Notes: generated by a model not told the origin, from the letters alone. Shown: positions 30,648-39,949, numbered from the stretch's first letter. The stretch is 64,000 nt of DNA from Candidatus Pantoea varia (GCF_900115075.1 NZ_FOVG01000001.1:1364001-1428000), one strand, 5' to 3'. Numbers and translations: made by a program.

Positions 30648-31484
30648 ATGGACATTCGCCAAAGTATCCACAGCGATCACGCAAAACAACTCGACACCGA
30701 CGCACTGCGCCGCGAGTTCCTGATTGAGAAGATTTTCACAGCCGATGAGTACACCCTGACATACAGCCATATCGACCGCATCATCATTGGCGGCGTGATG
30801 CCCGTGAACAAGTCGGTCACGATCGGTGATGAGATGGGAAAACAGCTGGGGGTCAGCTATTTCCTCGAACGCCGCGAGCTGGGCATGATCAATATTGGCG
30901 GGCCGGGGCAGGTAGAAGTGGACGGTAAAGCATGGGAAATCAATCACGAAGAGGCACTTTACATCGGCAAAGGTGCGCGCAACCTGGTGTTCCGCAGTTT
31001 GAATCCGTCTCAGCCCGCCAAATTCTATTACAACAGTGCGCCCGCACACAGCACCTTCCCGGACAAGAAAATCACACTGCAGGAGGCGGCCACCGCGACG
31101 CTGGGTGATGCCGCGACCTCCAATCGCCGCACCATTAACAAATTCATTGTGCCGGATGTGCTGCCGACCTGTCAGCTCACCATGGGTTTAACCAAACTGG
31201 ATGAAGGCAGCCTGTGGAACACCATGCCCTGCCACACCCACGAACGCCGAATGGAAGTCTATTTCTACTTCGATATGAGCGAAGAGAGCGCCGTCTTTCA
31301 TATGATGGGACAACCGCAGCAAACCCGCCATCTGCTGGTACACAACGAGCAGGCGGTCATCTCACCCAGCTGGTCAATTCACGCCGGTGTCGGCACCCAG
31401 CGTTACACCTTTATCTGGGGCATGGTGGGTGAGAATCAGGTCTTTGATGACATGGACCACGTCAAAATCAGTGAACTGCGCTGA
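30648..31484 (+). CDS. kduI: KduI, 5-keto-4-deoxyuronate isomerase
   Basis: KduI converts 5-keto-4-deoxyuronate (from unsaturated galacturonides or hexuronates) to 2,5-diketo-3-deoxygluconate. It has 278 residues, as in E. coli. The cupin zinc site is visible in [14 protein letters not shown] (His, His, Glu) and the later His in [17 protein letters not shown] site precedes the ATG. It forms an operon with kduD, 16 bp downstream. Confidence 0.97.
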   Translation: MDIRQSIHSDHAKQLDTDALRREFLIEKIFTADEYTLTYSHIDRIIIGGVMPVNKSVTIGDEMGKQLGVSYFLERRELGMINIGGPGQVEVDGKAWEINHEEALYIGKGARNLVFRSLNPSQPAKFYYNSAPAHSTFPDKKITLQEAATATLGDAATSNRRTINKFIVPDVLPTCQLTMGLTKLDEGSLWNTMPCHTHERRMEVYFYFDMSEESAVFHMMGQPQQTRHLLVHNEQAVISPSWSIHAGVGTQRYTFIWGMVGENQVFDDMDHVKISELR

Positions 31485-31500
31485 GCAGAGGAGAAATACC

Positions 31501-32262
31501 ATGGTACTGAATACGTTTAACCTGGAAGGTAAAGTGGCACTGGTGACCGGCTGTAACACCGGTCTGGGGCAAGGTATGGCGCTGGGTCTGGCGCAGGCGG
31601 GCTGTGATATCGTTGGCGTTAACCGTGATGGCCCGGATGATACCCAGAGCAAAGTCGAGGCGCTGGGTCGCTGCTTCTGGCCGGTGCAGGCCGATCTGAT
31701 GCAGACCAGTGAAGTGGCCTCTGTCGTTGAACAGGCGGTGGCAGCGGCAGGCAAAATTGATATTCTGGTCAACAATGCCGGCATTATCCGGCGTGAAGAC
31801 GCACTGAATTTCAGCGAGAAGGACTGGGATGATGTCATGAACATCAACAGTAAGAGCCTGTTTTTCCTGTCTCAGCAGGTTGCCCGCCAGTTCATCGCGC
31901 AGGGTAATGGCGGCAAGATTATCAATATCGCCTCTATGCTCTCCTTCCAGGGCGGAATCCGGGTGCCCTCTTATACCGCCTCGAAAAGTGCCGTGATGGG
32001 CCTGACGCGTCTGATGGCGAACGAGTGGGCGAAACATGGCATTAACGTCAACGCCATCGCGCCTGGCTACATGGCGACCAACAATACAGAGCAGCTGCGT
32101 AATGACGAGTCCCGCAGCGAAGAGATCCTGGGGCGTATTCCGGCCGGACGCTGGGGCGTGCCTGATGACATGATGGGCCCGGTGGTCTTCCTTGCTTCTG
32201 CTGCGTCTGATTACGTCAATGGCTACACCCTGGCAGTCGATGGGGGCTGGCTGGCGCGTTAA
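31501..32262 (+). CDS. kduD: KduD, 2-dehydro-3-deoxy-D-gluconate 5-dehydrogenase
   Basis: KduD is an NAD-dependent short-chain dehydrogenase that reduces 2,5-diketo-3-deoxygluconate to KDG. It has 253 residues, as in E. coli. Motifs: TGCNTGLGQGM (cofactor), NNAGI, catalytic Ser in IASMLSFQGG and YTASKSA (Tyr, Lys). GAGGAGAA before the ATG at 31501 decides the start over an upstream frame that overlaps kduI. KDG would next need KdgK and KdgA, which are not encoded here. Confidence 0.97.
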   Translation: MVLNTFNLEGKVALVTGCNTGLGQGMALGLAQAGCDIVGVNRDGPDDTQSKVEALGRCFWPVQADLMQTSEVASVVEQAVAAAGKIDILVNNAGIIRREDALNFSEKDWDDVMNINSKSLFFLSQQVARQFIAQGNGGKIINIASMLSFQGGIRVPSYTASKSAVMGLTRLMANEWAKHGINVNAIAPGYMATNNTEQLRNDESRSEEILGRIPAGRWGVPDDMMGPVVFLASAASDYVNGYTLAVDGGWLAR

Positions 32263-32267
32263 TTTTT

Positions 32268-32300
32268 CAGGCGGACGGTGTTTCATCGCTGTCCGCCTTG
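32268..32300 (+). terminator. kduID terminator (probable)
   Basis: AGGCGGAC and GTCCGCCT pair around a 14-base loop just after kduD; a short TTGTT follows. Confidence 0.6.
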
Positions 32301-32402
32301 TTAATAATTTTCATGCTTCGTTACAGCGTCACATGTTCTCATTTACTGGATAAATCCCTATACTGGATGCATCGACAGCTTTCTTTGCAACCAGGTTCTA
32401 TC

Positions 32403-32993
32403 ATGACGGGCGAAGGCCACATCATTTTTGCCATTGCCAGCGCTATTTTTGCTAAGCGTGCTGAGCTGACACCCGTGCTGGCGCAGGCCGACTGGTGGCA
32501 TCTTGTTTCCTCAGCCCTGCTGACATGTCTGTTACCCGATATCGATCACCCCAAATCTCTGCTGGGACAGCGACTAAGCTGGCTCTCTCATCCTATTGCG
32601 CGCGCGTTTGGCCATCGGGGCTTTACCCACAGTCTGCTGGCCATCGCCGCCGGTTTGTGGCTTTTTCAGATTAACCTGCCCCAGTCGTCGCCGATCCCGG
32701 CGGATGTGCTGCAGGGTCTGACGCTGGGCTACCTCAGCCATATAGTGGCCGATATGCTGACGCCCGCCGGGGTTCCGCTGTTGTGGCCCTGCCGCTGGCG
32801 CTTCCGCCTGCCGATTCTGCGCAGCCAGAAAGGCAACCAGCTTGAGCGGGCATTGTGTCTGGGACTGGTGGGATATGCGCTGTGGTTTCCGGTGGGGATG
32901 CCATCTTTTGGTGCAAATGGCTGGCCGTCACAGCTGTTCGATACGCTACAAAATGGCGTCGGGCGATTGATTTCCAGTCATACTGCGCAATAA
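32403..32993 (+). CDS. ydjM: YdjM, LexA-binding inner-membrane metal-dependent hydrolase family
   Basis: The 196-residue protein matches E. coli YdjM in length. It is an inner-membrane protein of the YdjM/DUF457 family with conserved His/Asp motifs: GEGHIIFAIA, LLPDIDHPKS and FGHRGFTHSLLA, typical of putative metal-dependent hydrolases. Several hydrophobic helices follow. Start taken at the ATG before TGEGH, with CAGGTT upstream; the frame extends further but the family starts here. E. coli ydjM is SOS-induced; I found no clear LexA box here. Confidence 0.9.
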   Translation: MTGEGHIIFAIASAIFAKRAELTPVLAQADWWHLVSSALLTCLLPDIDHPKSLLGQRLSWLSHPIARAFGHRGFTHSLLAIAAGLWLFQINLPQSSPIPADVLQGLTLGYLSHIVADMLTPAGVPLLWPCRWRFRLPILRSQKGNQLERALCLGLVGYALWFPVGMPSFGANGWPSQLFDTLQNGVGRLISSHTAQ

Positions 32994-33097
32994 AAGAGCG
33001 TAAACCGCCATTAAGTTATAAAGCATTCCATTTGGATATAAGGCACCCTCTGCACCTGCTGTTACCATTCCTGCTGTCTTAATTCGTGATTAACATT

Positions 33098-33127
33098 ATG
33101 CGGCCTTCCCGTGACGGAAGGCCGCAT
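33098..33127. repeat. 12-bp perfect hairpin immediately upstream of tcyP
   Basis: ATGCGGCCTTCC and GGAAGGCCGCAT form a perfect stem with a CGTGAC loop, ending 5 bp before the tcyP ribosome site (GGAG, 33134-33137). No T-run follows. It may end ydjM transcripts or act in the tcyP mRNA leader. Confidence 0.6.
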
Positions 33128-33144
33128 TACTCTGGAGTTTCAGC

Positions 33145-34536
33145 ATGGACCTTCCTCTTACGCTTAATATCGTGGCCTTTGTGGTGCTGCTGATATTGCT
33201 CTCCCGCTTCAGCCGTCAGAACTGGAGCCTGTCGAAAAAAGTGCTGACCGGTCTGGTGATCGGCGTACTGTTCGGCCTGGTATTACAGTTGATCTACGGC
33301 GAAAACAGCGCCGTGGTAAAAGAGTCGATCAGCTGGTTTAACATCGTCGGTAATGGCTATGTCCAGTTGCTGCAGATGGTCGTGATGCCGCTGGTGTTCG
33401 TTTCCATTCTGAGTGCGGTCGCCCGTCTGCATAACGCCTCGTCGCTGGGAAAAATCAGCGTACTGACAATCGGCGTTCTGCTATTTACCACCGCGATCTC
33501 GGCGCTGGTCGGCGTGTTCGTTACCGGCCTGTTTGGTCTGAGTGCAGAAGGTCTGGTACAGGGTGTGCAGGAGACCGCGCGTCTCAGTGCGATCCAGAGC
33601 AACTACGTCGGCAAAGTGGCTGACCTGACCGTGCCGCAGCTGGTGCTCTCCTTTATCCCGAAAAACCCGTTTGCCGATCTGACCGGAGCCAGTCCGACCT
33701 CGATCATCAGCGTCGTGATCTTTGCCGCTTTCCTGGGTGTGGCAGCACTGCAGTTGCTGAAAGATGATGAAGTTAAAGGTCAGCGCGTGCTGGTGGCGAT
33801 CGACACGCTGCAGTCATGGGTCATGAAGCTGGTGCGTTTAGTGATGAAGCTGACGCCGTATGGTGTGCTGGCGCTGATGACCAAAGTGGTTGCCGGTTCT
33901 AACCTGCAGGACATCATCAAGCTGGGGAGTTTTGTGGTCGCCTCTTACCTCGGTCTGGCCATCATGTTTGGTGTTCACGCCCTGCTGCTATCGGTCAATG
34001 GTATCAACCCGATGCGCTTCTTCCGTAAAGTGTGGCCGGTGATCACCTTTGCCTTCACCAGCCGCTCCAGCGCAGCCAGCATTCCGCTGAGCGTTGAGAC
34101 CCAGACTCGTCGTCTTGGTGTGCCCGAGTCGATTGCCAGCTTCGCGGCATCCTTTGGTGCCACCATCGGCCAGAATGGCTGTGCTGGTCTCTACCCGACC
34201 ATGCTGGCCGTGATGGTTGCCCCAACCGTCGGGATCAACCCGTTTGATCCGCTGTGGATCGCGACGCTGGTCGGGATAGTCACGCTGAGCTCAGCAGGCG
34301 TTGCCGGTGTTGGCGGGGGTGCCACCTTCGCTGCACTGATTGTCCTGCCTGCGATGGGCCTGCCGGTGACTCTGGTGGCGCTGCTGATCTCGATTGAGCC
34401 GCTGATTGATATGGGTCGTACTGCACTGAACGTCAACGGTTCCATGACCGCCGGTTCTCTGACCAGCCGCTGGTTAGGGATGACCGATAAACGCGTACTG
34501 GAAAGTGACGACAACGCCGAGCTGGCACACCGTTAA
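33145..34536 (+). CDS. tcyP: TcyP, L-cystine/sodium symporter
   Basis: TcyP (YdjN) imports cystine across the inner membrane; it belongs to the dicarboxylate/amino acid:cation symporter family. It has 463 residues, as in E. coli. Multiple membrane helices are evident, along with re-entrant loop motifs such as [14 protein letters not shown] (serine-rich hairpin HP1) and the substrate-site block [20 protein letters not shown] precedes the ATG. In E. coli it is under CysB control. Confidence 0.95.
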   Translation: MDLPLTLNIVAFVVLLILLSRFSRQNWSLSKKVLTGLVIGVLFGLVLQLIYGENSAVVKESISWFNIVGNGYVQLLQMVVMPLVFVSILSAVARLHNASSLGKISVLTIGVLLFTTAISALVGVFVTGLFGLSAEGLVQGVQETARLSAIQSNYVGKVADLTVPQLVLSFIPKNPFADLTGASPTSIISVVIFAAFLGVAALQLLKDDEVKGQRVLVAIDTLQSWVMKLVRLVMKLTPYGVLALMTKVVAGSNLQDIIKLGSFVVASYLGLAIMFGVHALLLSVNGINPMRFFRKVWPVITFAFTSRSSAASIPLSVETQTRRLGVPESIASFAASFGATIGQNGCAGLYPTMLAVMVAPTVGINPFDPLWIATLVGIVTLSSAGVAGVGGGATFAALIVLPAMGLPVTLVALLISIEPLIDMGRTALNVNGSMTAGSLTSRWLGMTDKRVLESDDNAELAHR

Positions 34537-34545
34537 TCTGCCTTA

Positions 34546-34569
34546 AACCTGGCGCGCCCGCGCCAGGTT
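34546..34569 (+). terminator. Hairpin after tcyP
   Basis: AACCTGGCGC and GCGCCAGGTT form a perfect 10-bp stem with a GCCC loop 10 bp past the stop; only a weak T tract follows. Confidence 0.7.
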
Positions 34570-34724
34570 ATTCCCGCCCCTCTTCTCCATAATCTTCCCC
34601 ATTGATGGCGACGCCGTTAAGAAAGCGTTAAGCATGGTAAACAGGCGAAAAATCGGTGCGTTAGTGCTTGTCTTTGCCCGTTAAAAGGCCAATTCTGCAT
34701 CCAGTCTTATGAGGAGAACACCTG

Positions 34725-35153
34725 ATGAAAAAGATAATCGCCTCGCTTCTGACGCTGACGCTTCTGACACCCGCTCTGGCTTTCGCCCATCCTGGCGACT
34801 GGGGCCCGGGATGGGGTCGATATGGCGGACCCGGGCCACACTGGGTCGGTCCGGGACCTCACTGGGGCGGACCGGGACCTCACTGGGGCGGACCGGGACC
34901 GATTCGCTTCCTGCCTGAGGCCGCAACGGCGGTGCTGATAGGCGGACTGACCTACTACCTGCTGAATGGCAGTTATTATCAGCGCCACGGCGATGAGTAT
35001 GTGGTGGTCGAGCCGCCAGCAGAGTCGCGGGTCAGCAGTGAGATGCGGGTACTCGACTTTAACGGCAAACGCTTCTATGTGCAGGCGGGTCACTTCTACC
35101 AGCGGCAGATAGATGGCGATTATGTTGAGGTGCCGCGCCCGGCAGGATTGTAG
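34725..35153 (+). CDS. Secreted Gly/Pro/His/Trp repeat protein, DUF6515-like
   Basis: The 142-residue protein starts with a clear Sec signal peptide (IIASLLTLTLLTPALAFA), so the mature protein is periplasmic or exported. The first mature third is a low-complexity segment of seven-residue repeats (PGPHWGG, about residues 35-60), encoded by 21-bp DNA repeats. The C-terminal part (LIGGLTYYLLNGSYYQRHG...EYVVVEPP, then FYVQAGHFYQRQIDGDYVEV) resembles DUF6515-type proteins with paired YY motifs. Function unknown. GAGGAG precedes the ATG. It lies between tcyP and osmE, a place where E. coli has unrelated genes. Confidence 0.75.
   Translation: MKKIIASLLTLTLLTPALAFAHPGDWGPGWGRYGGPGPHWVGPGPHWGGPGPHWGGPGPIRFLPEAATAVLIGGLTYYLLNGSYYQRHGDEYVVVEPPAESRVSSEMRVLDFNGKRFYVQAGHFYQRQIDGDYVEVPRPAGL
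34827..34905 (+). repeat. 21-bp tandem repeat inside the secreted repeat protein
   Basis: Three full units (34827-34847, 34848-34868, 34869-34889) and a partial fourth encode PGPHWGG-type heptads. Units 2 and 3 differ at a single base, so copy number could change by slippage. Confidence 0.85.
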
Positions 35154-35169
35154 TCAGCGCCATAACGAA

Positions 35170-35198
35170 AAACGGCCCGTCATAATGACGGGCCGTTT
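35170..35198. terminator. Bidirectional terminator between the repeat protein gene and osmE
   Basis: AAACGGCCCGTCA and TGACGGGCCGTTT form a perfect 13-bp stem with a TAA loop and A/T flanks on both sides, between two convergent genes. Confidence 0.88.
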
Positions 35199-35219
35199 GC
35201 TATTCAGAGGCGCTAAAAC

Positions 35220-35555
35220 TTACTGCTGAACCTGCGGATCGGTGTCATATTCCGCACAGCTCTGGAAACCGTAGTTCATCACACGGCCGGTGTCGTTGTA
35301 GCTCACGAAGTAAGTCTGAGCTTTACCGTCGCGCTGACCCAGAACATAAGTCTGGCAGGTGCCGCGCGCGTGAACCATAGTGATTTCAGTAGAAGGTGTA
35401 CCGGCGATCTGACGAACCTGATCACGGGTCATACCCTTTTTAACATCCTTTACCACTGGCTTAGTCACGTAGCTTTCCGCACGATCGTAAGTCGTACAAC
35501 CAGACAGTGCAGCCAGTGTCAGTGCCGCAGCGATACATCCCATCACTTTATTCAT
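35220..35555 (-). CDS. osmE: OsmE, osmotically inducible lipoprotein
   Basis: OsmE is a small envelope lipoprotein of the SmpA/OmlA fold, induced by osmolarity. It has 111 residues from the ATG at 35555 (E. coli 112). The lipobox LAALSGC gives the lipidated Cys at about residue 19, and the core [22 protein letters not shown] and [15 protein letters not shown] is nearly the same as in E. coli. GAGGAAC before this ATG decides against the longer frame. Confidence 0.95.
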   Translation of the reverse strand: MNKVMGCIAAALTLAALSGCTTYDRAESYVTKPVVKDVKKGMTRDQVRQIAGTPSTEITMVHARGTCQTYVLGQRDGKAQTYFVSYNDTGRVMNYGFQSCAEYDTDPQVQQ

Positions 35556-35850
35556 CTTGTTGTTCCTCATTGATTGTCCATGTGGAAACAAGCCTGGAAC
35601 ATAAATGCTGATTTATCAAGTTTATGAGGAACAATTAGTGGCAGGACAAATGTCAGGATTTGGTAAATAAGGCTGTTTTACTGTCAACGCAGCCGTATAC
35701 TTCCCGGCAAAACAGGTCCCGAAAGCGAGACGATTTCCGCCATCGCACCCGCAATTGGCACAGAGGCAGAACGGTGTAGTGATCGCCTTACCGGACGCTG
35801 TTCTCTTGCCCACTTTCTGTTCACCCCATCGCTGACTATTCCGAGGAACA
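35556..35850. other. osmE and bcr-like promoter region
   Basis: No gene is supported in this 295-bp gap between divergent genes; I see no clear operator. Confidence 0.4.
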
Positions 35851-37053
35851 ATGACCCCTGCTCACTCCAACCGCCTGGTTTATGCCATTACGCTGGGCCT
35901 GCTGGCCGCGCTCGGCCCGCTCTGCATCGATCTCTATCTGCCTGCTCTGCCGCAGATGGCGCAGGATCTGCATACCGAAACCGCCACCGCGCAGCTGAGT
36001 CTGACCGCCGGTCTGCTGGGTCTGGGTTTTGGTCAGCTGCTGTTTGGCCCGATGAGCGATAAGTTCGGCCGCCTGCGTCCGCTTACCCTGTCGCTGGTGT
36101 TGCTGTTTATCGCCTCGATGGGCTGTGCGCTGGCACAGGATATCCACCAGCTGCTGGCGGCACGGCTGTTCGAAGGGTTAGCGGGCGCGGGCGGCGCGGT
36201 GTTGTCACGGGCGATAGCACGCGATATGTACAGCGGTCATGAGCTGACGCGCTTCTTCGCACTGCTGATGCTGGTCAACGGTCTGGCTCCGATTGGCGCA
36301 CCGGTCCTGGGCGGCGTGCTGATGACGATAGTCGACTGGCGCGGCATCTTCATGGTGCTGGGCGGCATTGCTATTCTGCTGATCCTGCTGGCACGCTGGA
36401 AGCTGCATGAAACCCTGCCCGAAGAACGCCGCAGCCAGGGGTCGATATTCTCCGCTTACGCCGCACTCGGTCAGGTGGTTATTCATCGCCCCTTTATGGG
36501 CTTCTGCCTGACCCAGGGCTTTATGATGTCCGGCATGTTCGCCTATATCGGTGCCTCGCCGTTCGTGCTGCAACAGCTCTATGGCCTTTCGCCTCAGGCC
36601 TTTAGCTTCTGCTTTGCGGCCAATGGATTTGGCCTGATCATTGCTTCACAGACCAGCGCCCGCCTCTGCCCGTTGTGGGGAGAATATCGGGTACTGAAAG
36701 GCGGACTGACGCTGGCTTTTGTCGCCTCCAGCCTGCTGCTGCTGGCCGCGCTACTCCATGCACCCCTCGCGCTGCTGCTGCTGGCGCTGTTCTTTACCAT
36801 CGCCAGTAACGGCGTCATCGCCACCACCGCCTCGTCACTGGCGATGCAGAGTCAGGGCCATCGCGCCGGCAGCGCCTCGGCGGTCATTGGCGTCACTATG
36901 TTCACGCTGGGCGCGATTACCGTGCCGATCACCGGCATCGGCGGCACCTCAGTCGTCAGCATGTGTGCCACCATTTTTGGCTGCTTTATGATGGCGATTC
37001 TGATGTTTAACGTGCTGGCGAAAAAACCGCAGCCGCAGATAAAAACTCACTGA
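35851..37053 (+). CDS. Bcr/CflA-type MFS drug efflux transporter
   Basis: The 400-residue protein has twelve predicted membrane helices of the major facilitator superfamily. The Bcr/CflA subfamily is indicated by LGPLCIDLYLPALPQMAQDL at helix 1, the loop GPMSDKFGRLRPL (motif A) and RAIARDMYSG after helix 4. Members export bicyclomycin, chloramphenicol, sulfonamides or cysteine; the real substrate is unknown. GAGG is 6 bp before the ATG. E. coli has no such gene between osmE and nadE, so this is a local insertion. Confidence 0.88.
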   Translation: MTPAHSNRLVYAITLGLLAALGPLCIDLYLPALPQMAQDLHTETATAQLSLTAGLLGLGFGQLLFGPMSDKFGRLRPLTLSLVLLFIASMGCALAQDIHQLLAARLFEGLAGAGGAVLSRAIARDMYSGHELTRFFALLMLVNGLAPIGAPVLGGVLMTIVDWRGIFMVLGGIAILLILLARWKLHETLPEERRSQGSIFSAYAALGQVVIHRPFMGFCLTQGFMMSGMFAYIGASPFVLQQLYGLSPQAFSFCFAANGFGLIIASQTSARLCPLWGEYRVLKGGLTLAFVASSLLLLAALLHAPLALLLLALFFTIASNGVIATTASSLAMQSQGHRAGSASAVIGVTMFTLGAITVPITGIGGTSVVSMCATIFGCFMMAILMFNVLAKKPQPQIKTH

Positions 37054-37171
37054 TTTGGCAACGTTTAGCGGTAATCAGTTGCCGCTTAAGCTTGTTGTTT
37101 TCACGAAGGCACGTTAGCTTTACTAAAACGTTCGCATCGAGCCGACAGGCCACTGACCTGAGGAGAAGTTC

Positions 37172-37996
37172 ATGTCACTGCAGCAGGAAATTATTGAAGC
37201 ACTGGGTGTGAAGCCCACTATCGACGCCGATCAGGAAGTGCGCGTCAGCGTCGATTTTCTCAAAGCCTATCTGAAACGCCACAGCGGACTGAAAACGCTG
37301 GTGCTGGGGATCAGCGGCGGTCAGGATTCCACGCTGGCGGGCAAGCTGGCGCAAACGGCGATCAGCGAACTGCGTCAGGAGAGCGGTGACAACGACTACA
37401 CCTTTATTGCCGTGCGTCTGCCGTATGGTGTGCAGGCGGATGAGCAGGATTGTCAGGACGCGCTGGCCTTTATCAAACCCGACCGTTCGCTGGCGGTAAA
37501 TATCAAAGAATCTGTGCTGGCCAGTGAGCGCGCACTGAAAGAGGCCGGTATTACTTTGTCCGATTTCGTGCGCGGCAATGAAAAAGCGCGCGAGCGAATG
37601 AAAGCGCAATACAGCATCGCCGGCATGACCAAAGGGGTGGTGGTCGGCACGGACCACGCGGCTGAAGCGGTTACCGGGTTCTTCACCAAATATGGTGATG
37701 GCGGCACTGACATCAACCCACTGTTCCGCCTGAACAAGCGTCAGGGCAAGCAACTGCTGAAACACCTTGGCTGCCCGGAACATCTCTATCTGAAGAAACC
37801 GACGGCCGATCTGGAAGATGATCGTCCGGGCCTGCAGGATGAAGTGGCGCTGGGCGTCACCTACGAGATGATTGATGACTACCTGGAAGGAAAAAGCATC
37901 AATCCTGACAGCGCCCGCATCATCGAAGGCTGGTATCAGAAAACCGAGCACAAACGTCGCCCGCCCATTACGGTATTCGACGACTTCTGGAAGTAA
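37172..37996 (+). CDS. nadE: NH3-dependent NAD synthetase
   Basis: NadE makes NAD from deamido-NAD, ATP and ammonia in the cytosol. It has 274 residues (E. coli 275). The ATP pyrophosphatase loop GISGGQDST (about 46-54) and downstream blocks [20 protein letters not shown] and [18 protein letters not shown] ([12 protein letters not shown]) are intact. There is no glutaminase domain. GAGGAGAAG precedes the ATG. osmE-nadE-cho order is that of E. coli, apart from two inserted transporter genes. Confidence 0.97.
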   Translation: MSLQQEIIEALGVKPTIDADQEVRVSVDFLKAYLKRHSGLKTLVLGISGGQDSTLAGKLAQTAISELRQESGDNDYTFIAVRLPYGVQADEQDCQDALAFIKPDRSLAVNIKESVLASERALKEAGITLSDFVRGNEKARERMKAQYSIAGMTKGVVVGTDHAAEAVTGFFTKYGDGGTDINPLFRLNKRQGKQLLKHLGCPEHLYLKKPTADLEDDRPGLQDEVALGVTYEMIDDYLEGKSINPDSARIIEGWYQKTEHKRRPPITVFDDFWK

Positions 37997-38002
37997 TCCT
38001 GC

Positions 38003-38028
38003 GCCTCCTTTGCCCCGGCAAGGGAGGC
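38003..38028 (+). terminator. nadE terminator (probable)
   Basis: GCCTCC...TTGCC and GGCAA...GGAGGC form a long stem 6 bp past the nadE stop; the T tract is weak. Confidence 0.65.
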
Positions 38029-38056
38029 TTCACCCCTTCACTTTGTTGATCCCTGC

Positions 38057-38947
38057 ATGCCTGCCACCGTTTCGCGCGCCACGCTCATCGGGCTTATTGC
38101 CATTCTGCTCTGGAGCACCACCGTAGGTCTGCTGCGCAGCGTCAGTGAAGCCTTTGGCGCCACCGGCGGCGCGGCGCTGATTTACACCACGACGGCGATC
38201 CTGCTCTGCCTGACCCGCGGACTGCCCAGACCTGGCGCGCTGCCCGCCCTCTATCTGTGGCTGGGCGGTGCCCTTTTTGTCGGCTATGAAATCTGTCTGG
38301 CGCTGGCTATTGGGCTGGCCAGCGATCGCAGCCAGTCGCTGGAGCTGGGGATGATTAACTATCTCTGGCCCTGCCTGACCATTGTGCTGGCGATCCCGTT
38401 TAATCAGCAGCGCTTCCGCGTCTGGCTCTGGCCCGGACTGCTGCTGTCGCTGCTGGGGATCGTCTGGGTAATGAAAGGCAGCGGCAGCGGTTCGCCCGCG
38501 CTGCTTTGGCAGAATATGCTGCGTAACCCTGTGGCTTATGCACTCGCCTTTATCGCCGCCCTGACCTGGGCGCTCTACAATAACCTTACCCGCCGCTTTG
38601 CCCGGGGTTCAAACGGCGTTACGCTGTTTTTTATCCTGACCGCGCTGGCGCTGTGGCTGAAATATGCCGTGAGCGATCATCCGGTGCCGATGACGTTCGC
38701 ATGGGTACCGCTGCTGGAAGTGTTGTTTGTCGGACTCTCCACCGCCATCGCCTATTCTGCCTGGAATCACGGGATTCAGCAGGGCAATCTGACGCTGCTG
38801 GCCACTGCCTCGTACTTCACGCCGGTGCTCTCGGCCCTGCTGGGATCGCTGTGGCTCGGGCTGACGCCGCCGCTGGCCTTCTGGCAGGGCGTTGCGATGA
38901 TCACCCTGGGCTCGCTGATCTGCTGGCTGGCGACACGGCGTCTTTAA
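38057..38947 (+). CDS. yddG: YddG-like aromatic amino acid exporter (EamA family)
   Basis: The 296-residue protein has ten predicted helices of the drug/metabolite transporter superfamily. It aligns along its length with E. coli YddG (293): ATLIGLIAILLWSTTVGL, FVGYEICLAL, GMINYLWPCLTI, and the end SLICWLATRRL. YddG exports aromatic amino acids and some thiols or paraquat-like compounds. No convincing ribosome site precedes the ATG at 38057. In E. coli yddG is elsewhere, so this location is lineage-specific. Confidence 0.85.
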   Translation: MPATVSRATLIGLIAILLWSTTVGLLRSVSEAFGATGGAALIYTTTAILLCLTRGLPRPGALPALYLWLGGALFVGYEICLALAIGLASDRSQSLELGMINYLWPCLTIVLAIPFNQQRFRVWLWPGLLLSLLGIVWVMKGSGSGSPALLWQNMLRNPVAYALAFIAALTWALYNNLTRRFARGSNGVTLFFILTALALWLKYAVSDHPVPMTFAWVPLLEVLFVGLSTAIAYSAWNHGIQQGNLTLLATASYFTPVLSALLGSLWLGLTPPLAFWQGVAMITLGSLICWLATRRL

Positions 38948-38983
38948 CCAGACGGCTGGCGATCATTTCACCTGCCTGTTATG

Positions 38984-38999
38984 CTGTATGGACAACCAG
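38984..38999 (+). promoter_or_regulatory. LexA box of cho
   Basis: CTGTATGGACAACCAG fits the LexA pattern CTGT-N8-ACAG with one mismatch in the right arm, 16 bp before the cho start. cho is an SOS gene in E. coli. Confidence 0.7.
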
Positions 39000-39014
39000 T
39001 AAGTGGAGTCCATT

Positions 39015-39875
39015 TTGGTCAGACGTGCTGCCATTCTTCGCCCCGAACCCGACGCGAATGCAATTTATCAATATCCCGAACACCTGCGTGAATGGCTGGA
39101 AGGCCTGCCGAATCATCCTGGCGTCTATACCTTTCACGGCGAAAGTGAGTCACTGCCGCTCTATATCGGTAAAAGTGTCAATCTGCGTTCGCGGGTGATG
39201 TCCCATTTCCGCACCCCGGACGAGGCGAAAATGCTGCGCCAGTCGCGGCGTGTGAGCTGGATCCCCACTGCTGGCGATCTCGGTGCGCTGTTGCTGGAAG
39301 CGCAGATGATCAAAACCCAGCAGCCGCTGTTTAATAAGCGACTGCGCAAAAATCGCCAGCTCTGTTCGCTACAGATTACCGACGGCAAACCGAATGTGGT
39401 GTACGCAAAAGATCTCGATTTCAGTCAGTCACCCAACCTGTTTGGACTCTATCGCAGCCGCTTTGCCGCCCTGGAACGCCTTAAGCAACTCGCGGATGAA
39501 TATCAGCTCTGTCACGGCCTGCTGGGTCTTGAAGCGCTCAGTGCGGGGCGCGGCTGCTTCCGCTCGGCTCTGCGTCGCTGCGCCGGAGCCTGTTGCGGTA
39601 AAGAGCCGGTCAGCGATCATCAGGATCGACTGCTGGAGGCACTGGAAAACGTGCGGGTCTTCTGCTGGCCGTGGCAGGGTGCCGTAGGTCTGGTGGAGGA
39701 AGGTAAAGAGATGACGCAGATTCATGTCATCGACCACTGGTTCTATCTCGGTTCGGTGAGCAGCATGGATGAGGCCAGAAAACTGCAGCAGCCCAAAGGC
39801 GGTTTTGATCACGACGGCTATAAAATCCTCTGCCGACCGATTCTGTCGGGTGCCTACCCTATTCTTCCGCTATAA
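39015..39875 (+). CDS. cho: Cho, UvrC-homologous endonuclease (TTG start)
   Basis: Cho makes the 3' incision at bulky DNA lesions in UvrAB-dependent repair. It has 286 residues from a TTG at 39015 (reads as MVRR, matching the E. coli N-terminus), with GTGGAG 6 bp upstream. The GIY-YIG nuclease domain is complete: PGVYTFHGES...LYIGKSVNLRSR, and the later Glu in ALLLEAQMIK. The Cys-rich CAGACCG-type segment (RRCAGACCGKE) follows. It lacks the UvrB-binding and C-terminal domains of UvrC, as is normal. Confidence 0.94.
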   Translation: MVRRAAILRPEPDANAIYQYPEHLREWLEGLPNHPGVYTFHGESESLPLYIGKSVNLRSRVMSHFRTPDEAKMLRQSRRVSWIPTAGDLGALLLEAQMIKTQQPLFNKRLRKNRQLCSLQITDGKPNVVYAKDLDFSQSPNLFGLYRSRFAALERLKQLADEYQLCHGLLGLEALSAGRGCFRSALRRCAGACCGKEPVSDHQDRLLEALENVRVFCWPWQGAVGLVEEGKEMTQIHVIDHWFYLGSVSSMDEARKLQQPKGGFDHDGYKILCRPILSGAYPILPL

Positions 39876-39925
39876 AAAAAACCGCCGACGCTGCCCACTC
39901 ACTTTCAGTGGACAGCGTCGGCGGT
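39876..39925 (-). terminator. spy terminator
   Basis: ACCGCCGACGCTG and CAGCGTCGGCGGT form a perfect 13-bp stem, extended inside by CCACT/AGTGG, with a T-run on the minus strand. It lies between the converging ends of spy and cho. Confidence 0.9.
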
Positions 39926-39949
39926 CTCAGACCGTTCGCTTAACGAATA

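Noticed and set aside
31468..32286. 272-codon minus-strand frame opposite kduD
   Set aside because: It is the mirror of a well-conserved gene; long antisense frames are common in GC-rich DNA.
34827..34905. Direct repeats considered as a CRISPR array
   Set aside because: The 21-bp units are contiguous, without spacers, and code in frame for a protein repeat.
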